IMG/VR virus record: IMGVR_UViG_3300030520_000031
Coordinates: 1 to 53,451 of that record
Source of the DNA: a virus
Length of the DNA: 53,451 nt
Strand: one strand, 5' to 3'
The notes below the pieces were generated by a model. The model had not been told where the DNA came from and made no database searches. It worked only from the letters and a program-made list of their open reading frames with translations. A program made the translations under genes and the position numbers. Each line of letters begins with the position of its first letter. The stretch's first letter is position 1. Positions 1 to 7,619 of the stretch are shown piece after piece.

Positions 1-2
1 TT

Positions 3-182
3 CATGATTTTTCGATTCCGACCGATTCAAATCGGCCAGCTGAGCGCTTTTTCATGGGCATCAAGAAAGGCGACACGCCAGAAACGAATCAGGTCTCAGC
101 GCTCGCGCTGGAATGGGCCACAACGTGGCTGGCAACGCAGATCGCCGCATTCGCACCAATCGTCCCGGCTCCTTCGGAGTAA
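3..182 (+). CDS. C-terminal end of a truncated phage gene
   Basis: Open from the window edge to TAA at 180-182, giving the last 59 residues of a protein that starts outside. The visible part ends in a hydrophobic, Trp-containing helix-like stretch and a short Pro/Ala tail. The frame was chosen over the overlapping one at 4-198 because its stop is followed four bases later by the next start, with GGAG as ribosome binding site, and because its composition is protein-like. Function not recognised. Confidence 0.6.
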   Translation, partial: HDFSIPTDSNRPAERFFMGIKKGDTPETNQVSALALEWATTWLATQIAAFAPIVPAPSE

Positions 183-185
183 ATC

Positions 186-305
186 ATGTCCGCACTAGCC
201 CGCGCCCTGCTCGACATTCACCGTCTCGCCAAAGCGGGCGGCGCCTTAACCGACCATCTTCTGCACGCAATTGCGGATGAACTGATTCAGGGGAGTTTGA
301 AATGA
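186..305 (+). CDS. Small hypothetical protein (39 aa)
   Basis: A 39-residue ORF below usual gene-finder cut-offs. GGAG lies 7 bases before the ATG, and the TGA stop overlaps the next start as ATGA, which implies translational coupling. The product is a single amphipathic, Leu/Ala-rich helical peptide with no recognisable domain. Overlap on both sides is the main reason to accept it. Confidence 0.6.
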   Translation: MSALARALLDIHRLAKAGGALTDHLLHAIADELIQGSLK

Positions 306-634
306 GCCCGTTTGAAGAAGCATTGAAGCAAGCGTCCGAACGATCGCTGCTCAAAATCGTGATGGAAGGAAGCTGGATTCAGCCTGACTACGCGAACCGG
401 TTCAAGATTCCAGCCGATCTGCTGCAGGACATCTACGCCTTGGTTGACCGCGACGCGTTGAAAGCTGCTATCGGGAAGCGCCTCGAAGAAGAATTGGCTG
501 ATCGTGTGGTCAATCTCCTGGCCGCTGAGATCGCGACGGATGTAAAGCAAATCCTGTCCGTCAAGGAGCGTCGCGAAGCCATACGCGAGGTGGCACGCCA
601 GCACCTGAGCGGCATTGCAAAGCTGGGAGCCTGA
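302..634 (+). CDS. Hypothetical early phage protein
   Basis: A 110-residue, charged, predominantly alpha-helical protein, likely cytoplasmic. It starts within the ATGA overlap with the preceding small gene and ends one base before the start of the acyl carrier protein. The C-terminal half alternates Lys/Arg/Glu with Val/Leu, as in a long amphipathic helix. No catalytic motif is visible and the family was not recognised. Confidence 0.75.
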   Translation: MSPFEEALKQASERSLLKIVMEGSWIQPDYANRFKIPADLLQDIYALVDRDALKAAIGKRLEEELADRVVNLLAAEIATDVKQILSVKERREAIREVARQHLSGIAKLGA

Positions 635-635
635 C

Positions 636-875
636 ATGACCACCACAACCGCAGAACGCACCGAAGACGCAGTCAAGAAGATCGTCTCCATTGCACTGGG
701 CGTCTCGATTGCCAGTTTGAAGCTGACCGATTCGCTGGTCCTCGATTTGGACGCCGACTCGCTCGACATTCTCGACATCACGATGGATCTTGAGCGCGAG
801 TTCGATATCGAAGTCAGTGACGAGGCTGCCGAGAAATTCCGCACTGTCGGCGACCTCATAGAACACGTTCTTTAA
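636..875 (+). CDS. Phage-encoded acyl carrier protein
   Basis: A 79-residue acidic protein with the acyl carrier protein signature DADSLDILD, placing the phosphopantetheine-accepting serine at residue 42. The following helix contains LEREFDIEV and the C-terminus has TVGDLI, both at the spacing of bacterial AcpP. In the host such proteins carry acyl chains on a 4'-phosphopantetheine arm added by AcpS. The ATG at 636 is preferred to an upstream TTG because GGGAG lies just before it. No ketosynthase or acyltransferase using it is adjacent; the phage also encodes an acyltransferase-3 (26343-27479) and a lipase (18573-19160), but any link is speculative. It may interact with host lipid synthesis or act as a scaffold. 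Confidence 0.9.
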   Translation: MTTTTAERTEDAVKKIVSIALGVSIASLKLTDSLVLDLDADSLDILDITMDLEREFDIEVSDEAAEKFRTVGDLIEHVL

Positions 876-886
876 CGGAGCCTGAC

Positions 887-1372
887 ATGCCCAACCCAAC
901 CCTCCCCGTAGGCCAAGCCTATCCCATGCCCGTCGCTGAAGGCTTCACGATGGCCGTCTTCAAATCATCGGACATCCCTGCTGGAACGAATCTGTACACG
1001 TTGCCGCCGATGGACGAAGACGCTGACATCTACCTCATTGCTCGCGTATTTGCACAGTTCCGAGAGGATGCGTGCATTCAGGGGAATGATCGGGTCGATG
1101 GGGCTTTTATTAAGGCGGCGAGGGTTTTGATGGGCGCGGCGGAGGCCGGGCCATTTACAACGCTCGAAACAATGCGGTTGCTAGAACAATCGAATGCCGC
1201 TCTATCCAGAGAGAACCTACGCATTAAACGGGAACTAATCGCGGCCAATGCGCAAGCCGCAGACATCCCAGACACTTTGCTTGTCGATCTTTTCTATGCG
1301 GCGAACGGAGATATTTCGAAGTTTCGGATTAAGGCGCGCGCCCTGCTTACTGCGAACGGAGCCAAGCCATGA
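887..1372 (+). CDS. Hypothetical early phage protein
   Basis: A 161-residue soluble protein starting 11 bases after the acyl carrier protein stop, with GGAG before the ATG. Its N-terminal part is Pro-rich; the middle has a charged helix with a Leu/Glu/Arg pattern near residues 100-125. The end overlaps the next start as ATGA. No motif allows a functional call. Confidence 0.75.
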   Translation: MPNPTLPVGQAYPMPVAEGFTMAVFKSSDIPAGTNLYTLPPMDEDADIYLIARVFAQFREDACIQGNDRVDGAFIKAARVLMGAAEAGPFTTLETMRLLEQSNAALSRENLRIKRELIAANAQAADIPDTLLVDLFYAANGDISKFRIKARALLTANGAKP

Positions 1373-1674
1373 GGCGCGTTCTCGTCGGTTATGACGAATG
1401 CCGATGCATTTTGACGCAATACTGCGACGGGGAATGTCGGCCCGTGTTTGCTGATCGGCCATTGCGCAACTCGGTTGCCTCCACGACGCCAACGGCCATA
1501 GCCCAGCTAGTGGGCGTTATCTCGGTGACGGAGGAGCACGGCTGGCACATGGACCCGCTCGTCGGGTGGGAAACACTTGGCTACGGCCGCAGGCTATTCG
1601 CAGAGCAGACTTGCGACGTGCTGATCCCCGGCAATCCCTATATGGCTGCCTGCATATCGATGGAGAAACCATGA
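1369..1674 (+). CDS. Hypothetical protein with N-terminal cysteines
   Basis: A 101-residue protein with three Cys residues near the N-terminus (CRC and CDGEC), which could bind metal, and a fourth and fifth toward the C-terminus. It overlaps both neighbours by ATGA, so it is probably co-translated with them. No known family was recognised. Confidence 0.65.
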   Translation: MRRVLVGYDECRCILTQYCDGECRPVFADRPLRNSVASTTPTAIAQLVGVISVTEEHGWHMDPLVGWETLGYGRRLFAEQTCDVLIPGNPYMAACISMEKP

Positions 1675-1856
1675 AAGCGGAATTCAAGCCTCTCAAGTTC
1701 AAGCGTGTCGCAACCAACGGCGTTGATCTGGCCGAGCTTGGTGAGTGGATCGTAATCGACTCCCCGCCGATGTCTGTTGATCAGCGCGAGAAAATTGCGG
1801 AGGCGACGAAGGAAGTGATTGACGGAGTCATGAACTTCATCCCGAGGCATCTATGA
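1671..1856 (+). CDS. Small hypothetical protein (61 aa)
   Basis: The ATG at 1671 overlaps the previous stop, and the gene ends in another ATGA overlap at 1853. An in-frame extension to 1566 is rejected because it would lie inside the preceding gene. The protein is mixed beta/alpha, Lys-rich at the N-terminus, with no membrane segment or catalytic motif. Confidence 0.65.
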   Translation: MKAEFKPLKFKRVATNGVDLAELGEWIVIDSPPMSVDQREKIAEATKEVIDGVMNFIPRHL

Positions 1857-2155
1857 ACTCACGTGATGTTTCTAGCGGCGTCGAGTTTGCGGCCGACCGG
1901 ATATTTCAACTTGCTGAGGATGCCGCTGAACGCGTTCTCGCTGCCGAAGAACTGGCGCGCTACGACACGACGCGCGCCGAAGTGATAGAGCGCTTCACCG
2001 AGAAGGCTACTGATCGCGGCGACCACATTTTCATGCGCGCATTTCGCAATGACGACAAGCAGGCGCTGAGTCAGGTTATCAGCGGATTGAAGGATGCTTA
2101 CGTGGAAGTCGTCGCCGAGAAGAAGGCGGCGATTCTGGCGGAGACGGACGGATAA
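1853..2155 (+). CDS. Hypothetical helical protein
   Basis: A 100-residue, highly charged and largely helical protein (many Glu/Ala/Arg) with a Lys-rich C-terminal helix. Its start overlaps the preceding stop. It could be a small nucleic-acid-associated or adaptor protein, but no domain is recognised. Confidence 0.7.
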   Translation: MNSRDVSSGVEFAADRIFQLAEDAAERVLAAEELARYDTTRAEVIERFTEKATDRGDHIFMRAFRNDDKQALSQVISGLKDAYVEVVAEKKAAILAETDG

Positions 2156-2207
2156 CGATTTTGCAGGACGTACCGGCGTGATCCGGCTTACTTTTGGAGG
2201 GTTGACA

Positions 2208-2588
2208 GTGAAATCACTTGCACGCAATTCATCGCGCCAGTATGTGCAACTGGACCGCGAAGAAATTTACAAGAAAGAGGTCAAGGTCGTCAGTCACAAC
2301 TTGGTCAGTTTCGACCAGCGCGCCGAAATTGCCTTGTCGCTGCTTGAGCGGTGGGGTCCGGTCTTGGCTGAACCGGATGGCTTCGATGAGAGCGGCCGCC
2401 AGAAGCTTCGTTGCCTGACGGCACCCGAAATTGCGGCGAAGGTGTCCAACATCACCGATGCAGTGCTGGCCGAGTTTGGGGAGCGTGGCTGGCTTCTTCG
2501 TCTACCGGATTACGGCGATCTGATGCAGCAGTCGGACGTCGGCGATTTTCTCGATAAGGTCGCGAAAGGCAAGACCGCGGACGTTTGA
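2208..2588 (+). CDS. Hypothetical protein, GTG start
   Basis: A 126-residue protein. The GTG at 2208 is chosen because GGAGGG lies 7 bases upstream. The longer ORF from 2094 would add an implausible Arg-rich N-terminus inside the previous gene. The protein is soluble, with a central Trp-containing helix and an acidic C-terminal region. It is the last gene before a terminator-like hairpin at 2597. Confidence 0.75.
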   Translation: MKSLARNSSRQYVQLDREEIYKKEVKVVSHNLVSFDQRAEIALSLLERWGPVLAEPDGFDESGRQKLRCLTAPEIAAKVSNITDAVLAEFGERGWLLRLPDYGDLMQQSDVGDFLDKVAKGKTADV

Positions 2589-2596
2589 TGGACGCT

Positions 2597-2618
2597 GGCC
2601 CGGCGTAATGGGCCTTTT
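2597..2618 (+). terminator. Putative rho-independent terminator
   Basis: GGCCC and GGGCC form a 5-bp stem with an 8-base loop followed by TTTT, 9 bases after the stop at 2588. It would end or attenuate the first early gene cluster. The short stem makes it a weak terminator. Confidence 0.5.
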
Positions 2619-2636
2619 CAATGGATGGATTTGTAC

Positions 2637-2740
2637 GGCGTGGAGCTTTGAGCGTTGAAGCGCCGAGTTGGTCAGATAGGAAGCCCCTGTCTGTACTGGC
2701 GTAGAGGACAACGAGTCTGCGGACAGAATCCTCGTTTGGC
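2637..2740 (+). other. Structured intergenic region, possible small RNA or leader
   Basis: The 184-base gap between genes holds two clear hairpins. CAGATAGG (2673-2680) pairs over all 8 positions, including one G-U, with CCTGTCTG (2686-2693) across a 5-base loop. AACGAG-TCTG (2710-2719) pairs with CAGA...CTCGTT (2724-2736) as a two-part stem with a CGGA loop and a 3-base bulge. No convincing ORF fills the gap. It could be a leader for the following small genes or a small RNA; the family is unknown. Confidence 0.35.
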
Positions 2741-2772
2741 GGCCTATCCACTGAACAGAACAAGGAATCGCC

Positions 2773-2844
2773 ATGCGTGGCCTAGCAATATTCTTCGCAG
2801 TGCAAATTTTCCTGTACGGCTTAATTAAAATCTTCTGGGGATGA
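2773..2844 (+). CDS. Predicted 23-residue membrane peptide
   Basis: ATG preceded by AAGGA. The product is almost wholly hydrophobic after the first three residues (Leu, Ile, Phe, Val) with one Lys near the end, so it would form a single membrane helix. The TGA overlaps the next ATG as ATGA, the arrangement seen in the surrounding operon, and this is the main support for such a short gene. Confidence 0.5.
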   Translation: MRGLAIFFAVQIFLYGLIKIFWG

Positions 2845-3041
2845 AAATGCCGCTATTTCGCAAGCCTTCGATTAGTCGCGAACGAATCGAGGAGTTGAAG
2901 TTTGAAGCCATGATCGAGCGCAATGGGCGTCGGCTGGCAGAAGCGAAGGCCGCGTTGAAAGCGCGCGGCATATCAGCGATGCCGATCGGCAAGGGCTGGG
3001 TTCCCGCCAATGTGGCGCGTAGCTTCTCGCGGGGGCTGTGA
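2841..3041 (+). CDS. Small basic protein (66 aa)
   Basis: Starts in the ATGA overlap at 2841; ATG at 2847 is an alternative. The product is strongly basic, with an Arg/Lys-rich helical centre and an Arg-containing C-terminus, which would suit nucleic-acid binding although no specific motif is present. The stop overlaps the next start as TGATG. Confidence 0.65.
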   Translation: MKMPLFRKPSISRERIEELKFEAMIERNGRRLAEAKAALKARGISAMPIGKGWVPANVARSFSRGL

Positions 3042-3313
3042 TGGAAAAGATTAATGACGGCGGATCAGCATTTGCGCGCCCAATTGGGGCATCAGGGCAT
3101 CGAGTCAATGACGCTCAGGTGGGCATGTCGCTCCGCGATTTCTTTGCAAATCACGCCGACATAAGCCAGTTCAATCTTAGTGATCACATATTTGAGATGC
3201 GAGCCGCGCGCGCGACCTACACAGACGAAGCCCCCACTTCAATGGAGATCGCTGATGCCGTAGCGGACTTGAAAGCGATGGTGGCTGATGCGTTGATCCG
3301 TCGCCTCTCATGA
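3041..3313 (+). CDS. Hypothetical protein (90 aa)
   Basis: The ATG at 3041 overlaps the previous stop. Soluble protein with a central region containing His and acidic residues and an alpha-helical C-terminus. No known domain recognised. It is followed after 8 bases by a short membrane-protein gene. Confidence 0.7.
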   Translation: MEKINDGGSAFARPIGASGHRVNDAQVGMSLRDFFANHADISQFNLSDHIFEMRAARATYTDEAPTSMEIADAVADLKAMVADALIRRLS

Positions 3314-3321
3314 GGTGCCGC

Positions 3322-3465
3322 ATGAAAACCTTCACCGCATTCAACCGCTGGACCGACGCTCGGCCCGGGCGAACCCTTCTCGCCATCTTCACCGTGTTCG
3401 CTCTCGCCTGCTGCATCTTGCCCGCCGATCCGCCTTACGTATCTGTTGTGGGGATGTCGAGATGA
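3322..3465 (+). CDS. Predicted small membrane protein (47 aa)
   Basis: ATG preceded by GAGGTG. Residues about 18-34 form a hydrophobic segment after a basic N-terminus (ARPGRTLL then an Ile/Phe/Val/Ala stretch), so one membrane helix is expected. The stop overlaps the next ATG as ATGA. Too short for most gene callers but well framed by neighbours. Confidence 0.55.
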   Translation: MKTFTAFNRWTDARPGRTLLAIFTVFALACCILPADPPYVSVVGMSR

Positions 3466-3626
3466 CTGAATCCACTCTCTGCTTCCTGCGCTACATCGAG
3501 CAGAAGCACCGCAAGTTCGAAGGCCATACGTTCGCCGAGTGGCGCGCGTTCTGGCTGCGCGCGCTTGTGGACGACGAGTTTTATATGGACTGGCAGCGTA
3601 AAAAGGATCTGGCAAATGACAACTGA
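3462..3626 (+). CDS. Small hypothetical protein (54 aa)
   Basis: The ATG at 3462 lies in the overlap with the previous gene; the upstream in-frame extension to 3315 is out-competed by that membrane gene. The product is rich in aromatic and charged residues (Trp, Phe, His, Arg), typical of a compact folded protein. It overlaps the KTSC gene by 11 bases. Function unknown. Confidence 0.65.
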   Translation: MTESTLCFLRYIEQKHRKFEGHTFAEWRAFWLRALVDDEFYMDWQRKKDLANDN

Positions 3627-3924
3627 AATCGAAGAGAAGGCGACCGCGCCGGTAGTGATCGCAATGGACGAGATTGTTTCGTCTCAAATTCACGGCATCG
3701 GCCACGACGCGCCGACGAGCACCTTGGCGATTCGGTTTCGCACCAAGGACGGCGCGCCAGCAGCGTTGTATCACTACAGCGGCGTGTCGCCGGAAGACTT
3801 CGCGGCCTTCAAGGGTGCCGAGTCGGTCGGTAGTCACTTCTACAAGAACATCAAGCCGAACAAAGAGAAATATCCCTTTGTCTGCATCGAGAAGATGCCG
3901 GCTGCTCAACAGGAGCAAACATGA
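3616..3924 (+). CDS. KTSC domain protein
   Basis: A 102-residue protein whose residues about 17-80 match the KTSC family: an SSQI...IG segment, alternating beta strands ending in LYHYSGV, and a terminal segment with S-x-G-x-H-F. KTSC domains are small folds often encoded in phages and sometimes fused to lysyl-tRNA synthetases; their molecular role is not settled. The gene sits immediately before the ERF recombinase and overlaps it by ATGA, suggesting co-expression with DNA recombination functions. Confidence 0.75.
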   Translation: MTTEIEEKATAPVVIAMDEIVSSQIHGIGHDAPTSTLAIRFRTKDGAPAALYHYSGVSPEDFAAFKGAESVGSHFYKNIKPNKEKYPFVCIEKMPAAQQEQT

Positions 3925-4760
3925 GCACCGATACGGTTTCCGAGGTCACCGACTTTGATGTGTACGAACAGCCGCCGGCGAACGTCCCGGCAGTTCAGCA
4001 TCGCACGGCGCTTGCCACCACGACGCCGGCCGATTTGCTGCGTATCGCGGTAGAGAGCAATGCAGACCTCGACAAACTTGAGCGTCTGATGGTCCTGCAG
4101 GATAAGTGGGAAGCTAAGGAAGCAAGACGGTCCTACGATGCCGCATTCGCAGCGTTCAAGGCTGAGGCCGTGATGATCCTGAAGGGTAGAAAGGTCACCG
4201 ATGGTCCTTTGCGCGGCAAGAGTTATGCCGAGCTTCACGATGTGGTTAATGCGGTTACGCCAGCGCTCTCGAAGCATGGTCTTTCGTCGTCATGGAAATT
4301 AACGAAGGACGAAAAGGACTGGATGCAAGTGACGTGTTACCTACGTCACATCAGCGGCCACGAGGAAAGCGTATCGATGGGTGGCCCTCCGGATGCTGGC
4401 GGCGCGAAGAACGCCATTCAGGCGCGCGCAAGCACCAAGACATATCTTGAGCGCTACACGCTGAAAGCGATCTGCGGATTATCCGAGCAGGACGATGACG
4501 ACGATGGAGCTGGTGGCTCTAGCTCTCGCAGTCAGCAGCGCGACAACCCGGCGACCGGCAATAGTAATAAATCAGCTGCAGCTGAGAAGGCGATGTACAG
4601 CCAAGAGTCGTTCGATAAGAACAAAGCCTCATGGCGTGAGATCGTCAAGTCCAAGCGCAAGACTCCGTCGCAGATGATCGCATTCATTGAAACCAAGGGT
4701 GCTCCGCTAACTGAGCCTCAGCGCCTCACCATAGATTCATGGAGCCGAGAAAGTGATTAA
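3921..4760 (+). CDS. erf: ERF family single-strand annealing recombinase
   Basis: A 279-residue protein with an ERF-type core at residues about 60-185: the segment KSYAELHDVVNAVTPALSKHG followed by beta strands and a YLERYTLKAICGL helix. A short Asp-rich acidic stretch after it and a Ser/Asn-rich linker lead to a C-terminal helical domain. ERF proteins, like lambda Red-beta in function, anneal complementary single strands and promote phage recombination and genome circularisation. The next gene encodes a YqaJ-type exonuclease with overlapping start, giving the usual exonuclease plus annealing-protein pair. Confidence 0.88.
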   Translation: MSTDTVSEVTDFDVYEQPPANVPAVQHRTALATTTPADLLRIAVESNADLDKLERLMVLQDKWEAKEARRSYDAAFAAFKAEAVMILKGRKVTDGPLRGKSYAELHDVVNAVTPALSKHGLSSSWKLTKDEKDWMQVTCYLRHISGHEESVSMGGPPDAGGAKNAIQARASTKTYLERYTLKAICGLSEQDDDDDGAGGSSSRSQQRDNPATGNSNKSAAAEKAMYSQESFDKNKASWREIVKSKRKTPSQMIAFIETKGAPLTEPQRLTIDSWSRESD

Positions 4761-6672
4761 TCGCCAAGTGCATGACCTCATTCAAGGCAGCGATTCTTGG
4801 TTGCTGTTTCGACAAAGCCACCATGGCGCATCAGAAGCCGCTGCGATGTTAGGGTTGTCCTCGAAGGTCAAGAGAAACGAATTGCTTCACATGAAGCATA
4901 CCGGCACGCCGAAGGAATTCAGCGACTGGGTTCAGGAGCACATCCTTGACCATGGGCATGAAGTCGAAAGAATGGCGAGACCCTTCGCCGAAGAGATGAT
5001 CGCCGAGGACTTGTATCCAGTGACCTACTCGTACGGCGAACTGTCTGCATCGTCCGATGGATTGACCATGGATGAGGTGACGGCGTGGGAGCACAAGCAA
5101 TACGCTGAAGCACTTTTCCAGTCCATACTCAGCGGCATATTGCCGATTGAGCACATGCCGCAAGCCCAGCAAGTTCTGATGGTGACCGGCGCAACCCGTC
5201 TGATGTTCTCCTGCTCGGACGGTACGCGCGACCGCATGGCTTCGATGTGGGTGTATCCGGACGAGGCGTGGTTCGAGCGAATCCGTGCGGGCTGGGAACA
5301 ATTTTCGAAAGACCTTGCCGCGTACGTTCCGGTCGCAGCCGAGGTAAAGCCGCTCGGTCGAACACCCGAAACGCTTCCTGCCCTGCGCCTCGAAGTGACC
5401 GGCATGGTGACGGCCAGCAACTTGGCCGAGTTCAAGGAACATGCGCTGGCGGTCTTTGGTGGTATCAATCGCGAACTGACCACGGACCAGCAGTTTGCCG
5501 ATGCCGAGAAAACGGTCAAGTGGTGCGGTGAAGTTGAATCGCGCCTGTCTGCGGCTAAGGAACATGCACTCAGTCAGACCCAAAGCATCGACATGCTGTT
5601 CAAGACCATCGACGACATTAGCGCAGAAGCGCGCTCGGTTCGGTTGGAACTGGACAAGCTTGTCACGCGTCGCAAAGTCGAGATTAAGGAAAACATCATC
5701 CTTGGCGGCAAGCGTGCCTATGAACAGCACATCGCCAGCCTGAAGGAAGAAACCGGCGGCCCGTGGATCTCGCTTCCAGTACCTGACTTTGCCGGCGCAG
5801 CTAAGGGCAAGCGGACCATGGCGAGCATTCAGGACGGCGTTGATACCGTGCTTGCTAATGCGAAGATCGCAGCCGACGCATCAGCTAAGGCGATTCGCGC
5901 CAGTCTGACGTGTCTGCGTGAAGAAACGGCCGGCTTCGAATTCCTGTTCTCCGACAAGTTGGCGCTGATTGGCAAGCCGATGGATGATCTGAAGCTGGTC
6001 ATCAAGACGCGTATCGCAGACCACCAGGCGGCAGAGGCGGCACGAATCGAGAAGGAGCGCGCGCGCATTCGGGCCGAAGAAGAGCAGCGGGCCGCAGCCA
6101 AAGTGCGCGAGGCGCAAGAGGCCGAGGATAATCTTATCGCCAGCATCTGGAAAAGCGCTCGCCGAATCGAGGTTGACAGTGTGCAATACATTCAGAAGGC
6201 CATTGGAATCTTCGAATCCGGAGCGAAGAACTGGGAAAACGATCCCCGTCCGCGCGTGACGGAAGCCATTGCATCGGCGCGAGAGGAAATGAAGGGCAAG
6301 TTGGAGGGTGCCCAGACGCGCGAACAGGAAGCAAGGGATGCGGCAGCGAAAATAGCGGAACAGCCCGCACCGGTTGTCATGCAAGCTACTCAGGCACCAG
6401 CAATTGAACGCACGCCGATCTCAGTCTCTCGACCGGCCCCGGCGGCTCATGCCGATCCTGCCGGTGCACCCACTCTGCGCTTGGGCCAGATCAATGAAAG
6501 GCTGGCGCCAATCTCTCTGTCCGCTGAAGGCTTGGCAACTCTCGGATTCACGCATGCTGCCACCGACAAAGCCGCGAAGCTTTATTATGAATCCACGTTC
6601 CCACTGATTTGCCGCGCCCTGAAGAATCATATCGACGCCATCATGGATCAGCCTCAAGAGAAGGCGGCATGA
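4753..6672 (+). CDS. YqaJ-type exonuclease with long C-terminal extension
   Basis: A 639-residue protein with a GTG start inside the end of the ERF gene. Residues 1-200 form a YqaJ/lambda-exonuclease-like nuclease: GSDSWLLFR near residue 12, Glu70, then SSDG (Asp102) and WEHK (Glu113, Lys115), a PD-(D/E)xK active site. It would resect double-stranded ends to feed the annealing protein. Such nucleases are often 200-350 residues; here about 400 more follow, including an Ala/Glu/Arg-rich coiled coil around residues 430-470 and a C-terminal helical module. The extension could be a fused host-interaction or annealing-partner domain; its role is unknown. Confidence 0.85.
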   Translation: MINRQVHDLIQGSDSWLLFRQSHHGASEAAAMLGLSSKVKRNELLHMKHTGTPKEFSDWVQEHILDHGHEVERMARPFAEEMIAEDLYPVTYSYGELSASSDGLTMDEVTAWEHKQYAEALFQSILSGILPIEHMPQAQQVLMVTGATRLMFSCSDGTRDRMASMWVYPDEAWFERIRAGWEQFSKDLAAYVPVAAEVKPLGRTPETLPALRLEVTGMVTASNLAEFKEHALAVFGGINRELTTDQQFADAEKTVKWCGEVESRLSAAKEHALSQTQSIDMLFKTIDDISAEARSVRLELDKLVTRRKVEIKENIILGGKRAYEQHIASLKEETGGPWISLPVPDFAGAAKGKRTMASIQDGVDTVLANAKIAADASAKAIRASLTCLREETAGFEFLFSDKLALIGKPMDDLKLVIKTRIADHQAAEAARIEKERARIRAEEEQRAAAKVREAQEAEDNLIASIWKSARRIEVDSVQYIQKAIGIFESGAKNWENDPRPRVTEAIASAREEMKGKLEGAQTREQEARDAAAKIAEQPAPVVMQATQAPAIERTPISVSRPAPAAHADPAGAPTLRLGQINERLAPISLSAEGLATLGFTHAATDKAAKLYYESTFPLICRALKNHIDAIMDQPQEKAA

Positions 6673-7292
6673 CATACGATATTGAGGAACTATGGCGCGC
6701 AGTTGATGGCTTTGGCGGATTTTATCAAGTCAGCAATTTGGGAAGGGTTCGCAGTCTTGATCGTCTTATAAAACGGAAGGATGGAAGTTCAGAAAATAAG
6801 AAAGGGCGGATTCTTAGGCAATATTCAACAGGGAGGGGATACGCAGAAGGCAAGGGGTATTTATTTGTTCCGCTCTGCTTCGAGAGAAAGCGCAAATAGG
6901 CATATGTGCATCGTCTCGTTGCGTTTGCCTTTCTTCCGCCCAGCGATGCTCCTCACGTCAACCATAAAGATTTAGACAAAACCAACAACGCGGAATCTAA
7001 TCTGGAATGGGTGACGCCCAAGGAAAACACGAAGCATGCAATAGATTCTGGGCAATTTGCAATTGCGCATCAGGGAGGCAGGACGCTCGCTATGAACAAC
7101 CCGAAGTGTCGGAAGAAACTCACGCCTGAAGACGTTGCAGAGATCCGCAAGGCTTGCGCTAACGGTGAGCGCCAAGCTGATATAGGTGCCAGATTTGGCG
7201 TTACCCAATCAAACGTGAGCAGAATCCACCTTGGCAAGAACTGGGGAACTACTGCCCAGATTAAGTGTTTTGGCAAATCTGCGCCGCGCTGA
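6669..7292 (+). pseudogene. NUMOD4-HNH homing endonuclease with in-frame amber stop
   Basis: Starts by ATGA overlap with the exonuclease gene. The first 76 codons encode a NUMOD4-like region (WRAVDGFGGFYQVSNLGRVR), then TAG occurs at 6897-6899. The same frame continues directly with AYVHRLVAFAFLPP and an HNH core (HVNHKDLDKTNN, NLEWVTPKENTKHA) and a C-terminal helix-turn-helix (ADIGARFGVTQSNVSRI) to 7292. In relatives these parts form one homing endonuclease with the basic linker running straight into VHRLVA. A single C-to-T change of CAG would explain the stop. It is either a recently inactivated mobile gene or a readthrough/suppressor-dependent one. Base composition is lower in GC than its neighbours. 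Confidence 0.8.
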
Positions 7293-7426
7293 TTCGGCAT
7301 ATCGAAGCGGCATCGAGCGGTCAGAAGAAAGCCGCCTAGTTTCACCCGCCGCTGCTCACATACATTGGCCCTTGGCGTTCCGTATGTCCCTCAAGCAGCA
7401 GCGGCACCTAACATTTGGAGCCAATC

Positions 7427-7585
7427 ATGACCACCTTCCAATCAGTCGTACTAATCTGGGCAATCGTTGATGTGATCCTTGCTGCGGGAATATCTGCGGT
7501 CAAGCTGATCGGGACGCAGCGCGAGCACGAGAAGTATCCGCCGATTCGCGGGAGTGATTGGTATGGCTGCGGGGTGCGGTTGTGA
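7427..7585 (+). CDS. Predicted small membrane protein (52 aa)
   Basis: ATG preceded by TTGGAG. Residues about 6-26 are hydrophobic (Val/Leu/Ile/Ala), followed by a polar tail with REHEKYPP and a terminal Cys. A single N-terminal membrane anchor with cytoplasmic or periplasmic tail is expected. It precedes two more genes with membrane or lipoprotein signals, so the three may form an envelope-directed group. Function unknown. Confidence 0.55.
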   Translation: MTTFQSVVLIWAIVDVILAAGISAVKLIGTQREHEKYPPIRGSDWYGCGVRL

Positions 7586-7619
7586 ATCGCGCGATGTCGC
7601 GCTAACTGGAGAGGATGAG

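Noticed and set aside
287-859. 190-codon minus-strand ORF across the acyl carrier protein
   Set aside because: Ser-rich antisense shadow of a well recognised plus-strand gene.
2452-2774. Minus-strand ORFs over the intergenic gap near 2600-2770
   Set aside because: They extend through the end of a plus-strand gene, have no ribosome binding site, and the gap is better explained by hairpins.
4849-5730. 293-codon minus-strand ORF opposite the exonuclease gene
   Set aside because: Shadow ORF from high GC at third positions; the plus-strand frame has a recognised nuclease domain.
7231-7470. 79-codon plus-strand ORF between HNH gene and membrane peptide
   Set aside because: Overlaps both neighbours out of frame, has no start signal and no protein-like composition.
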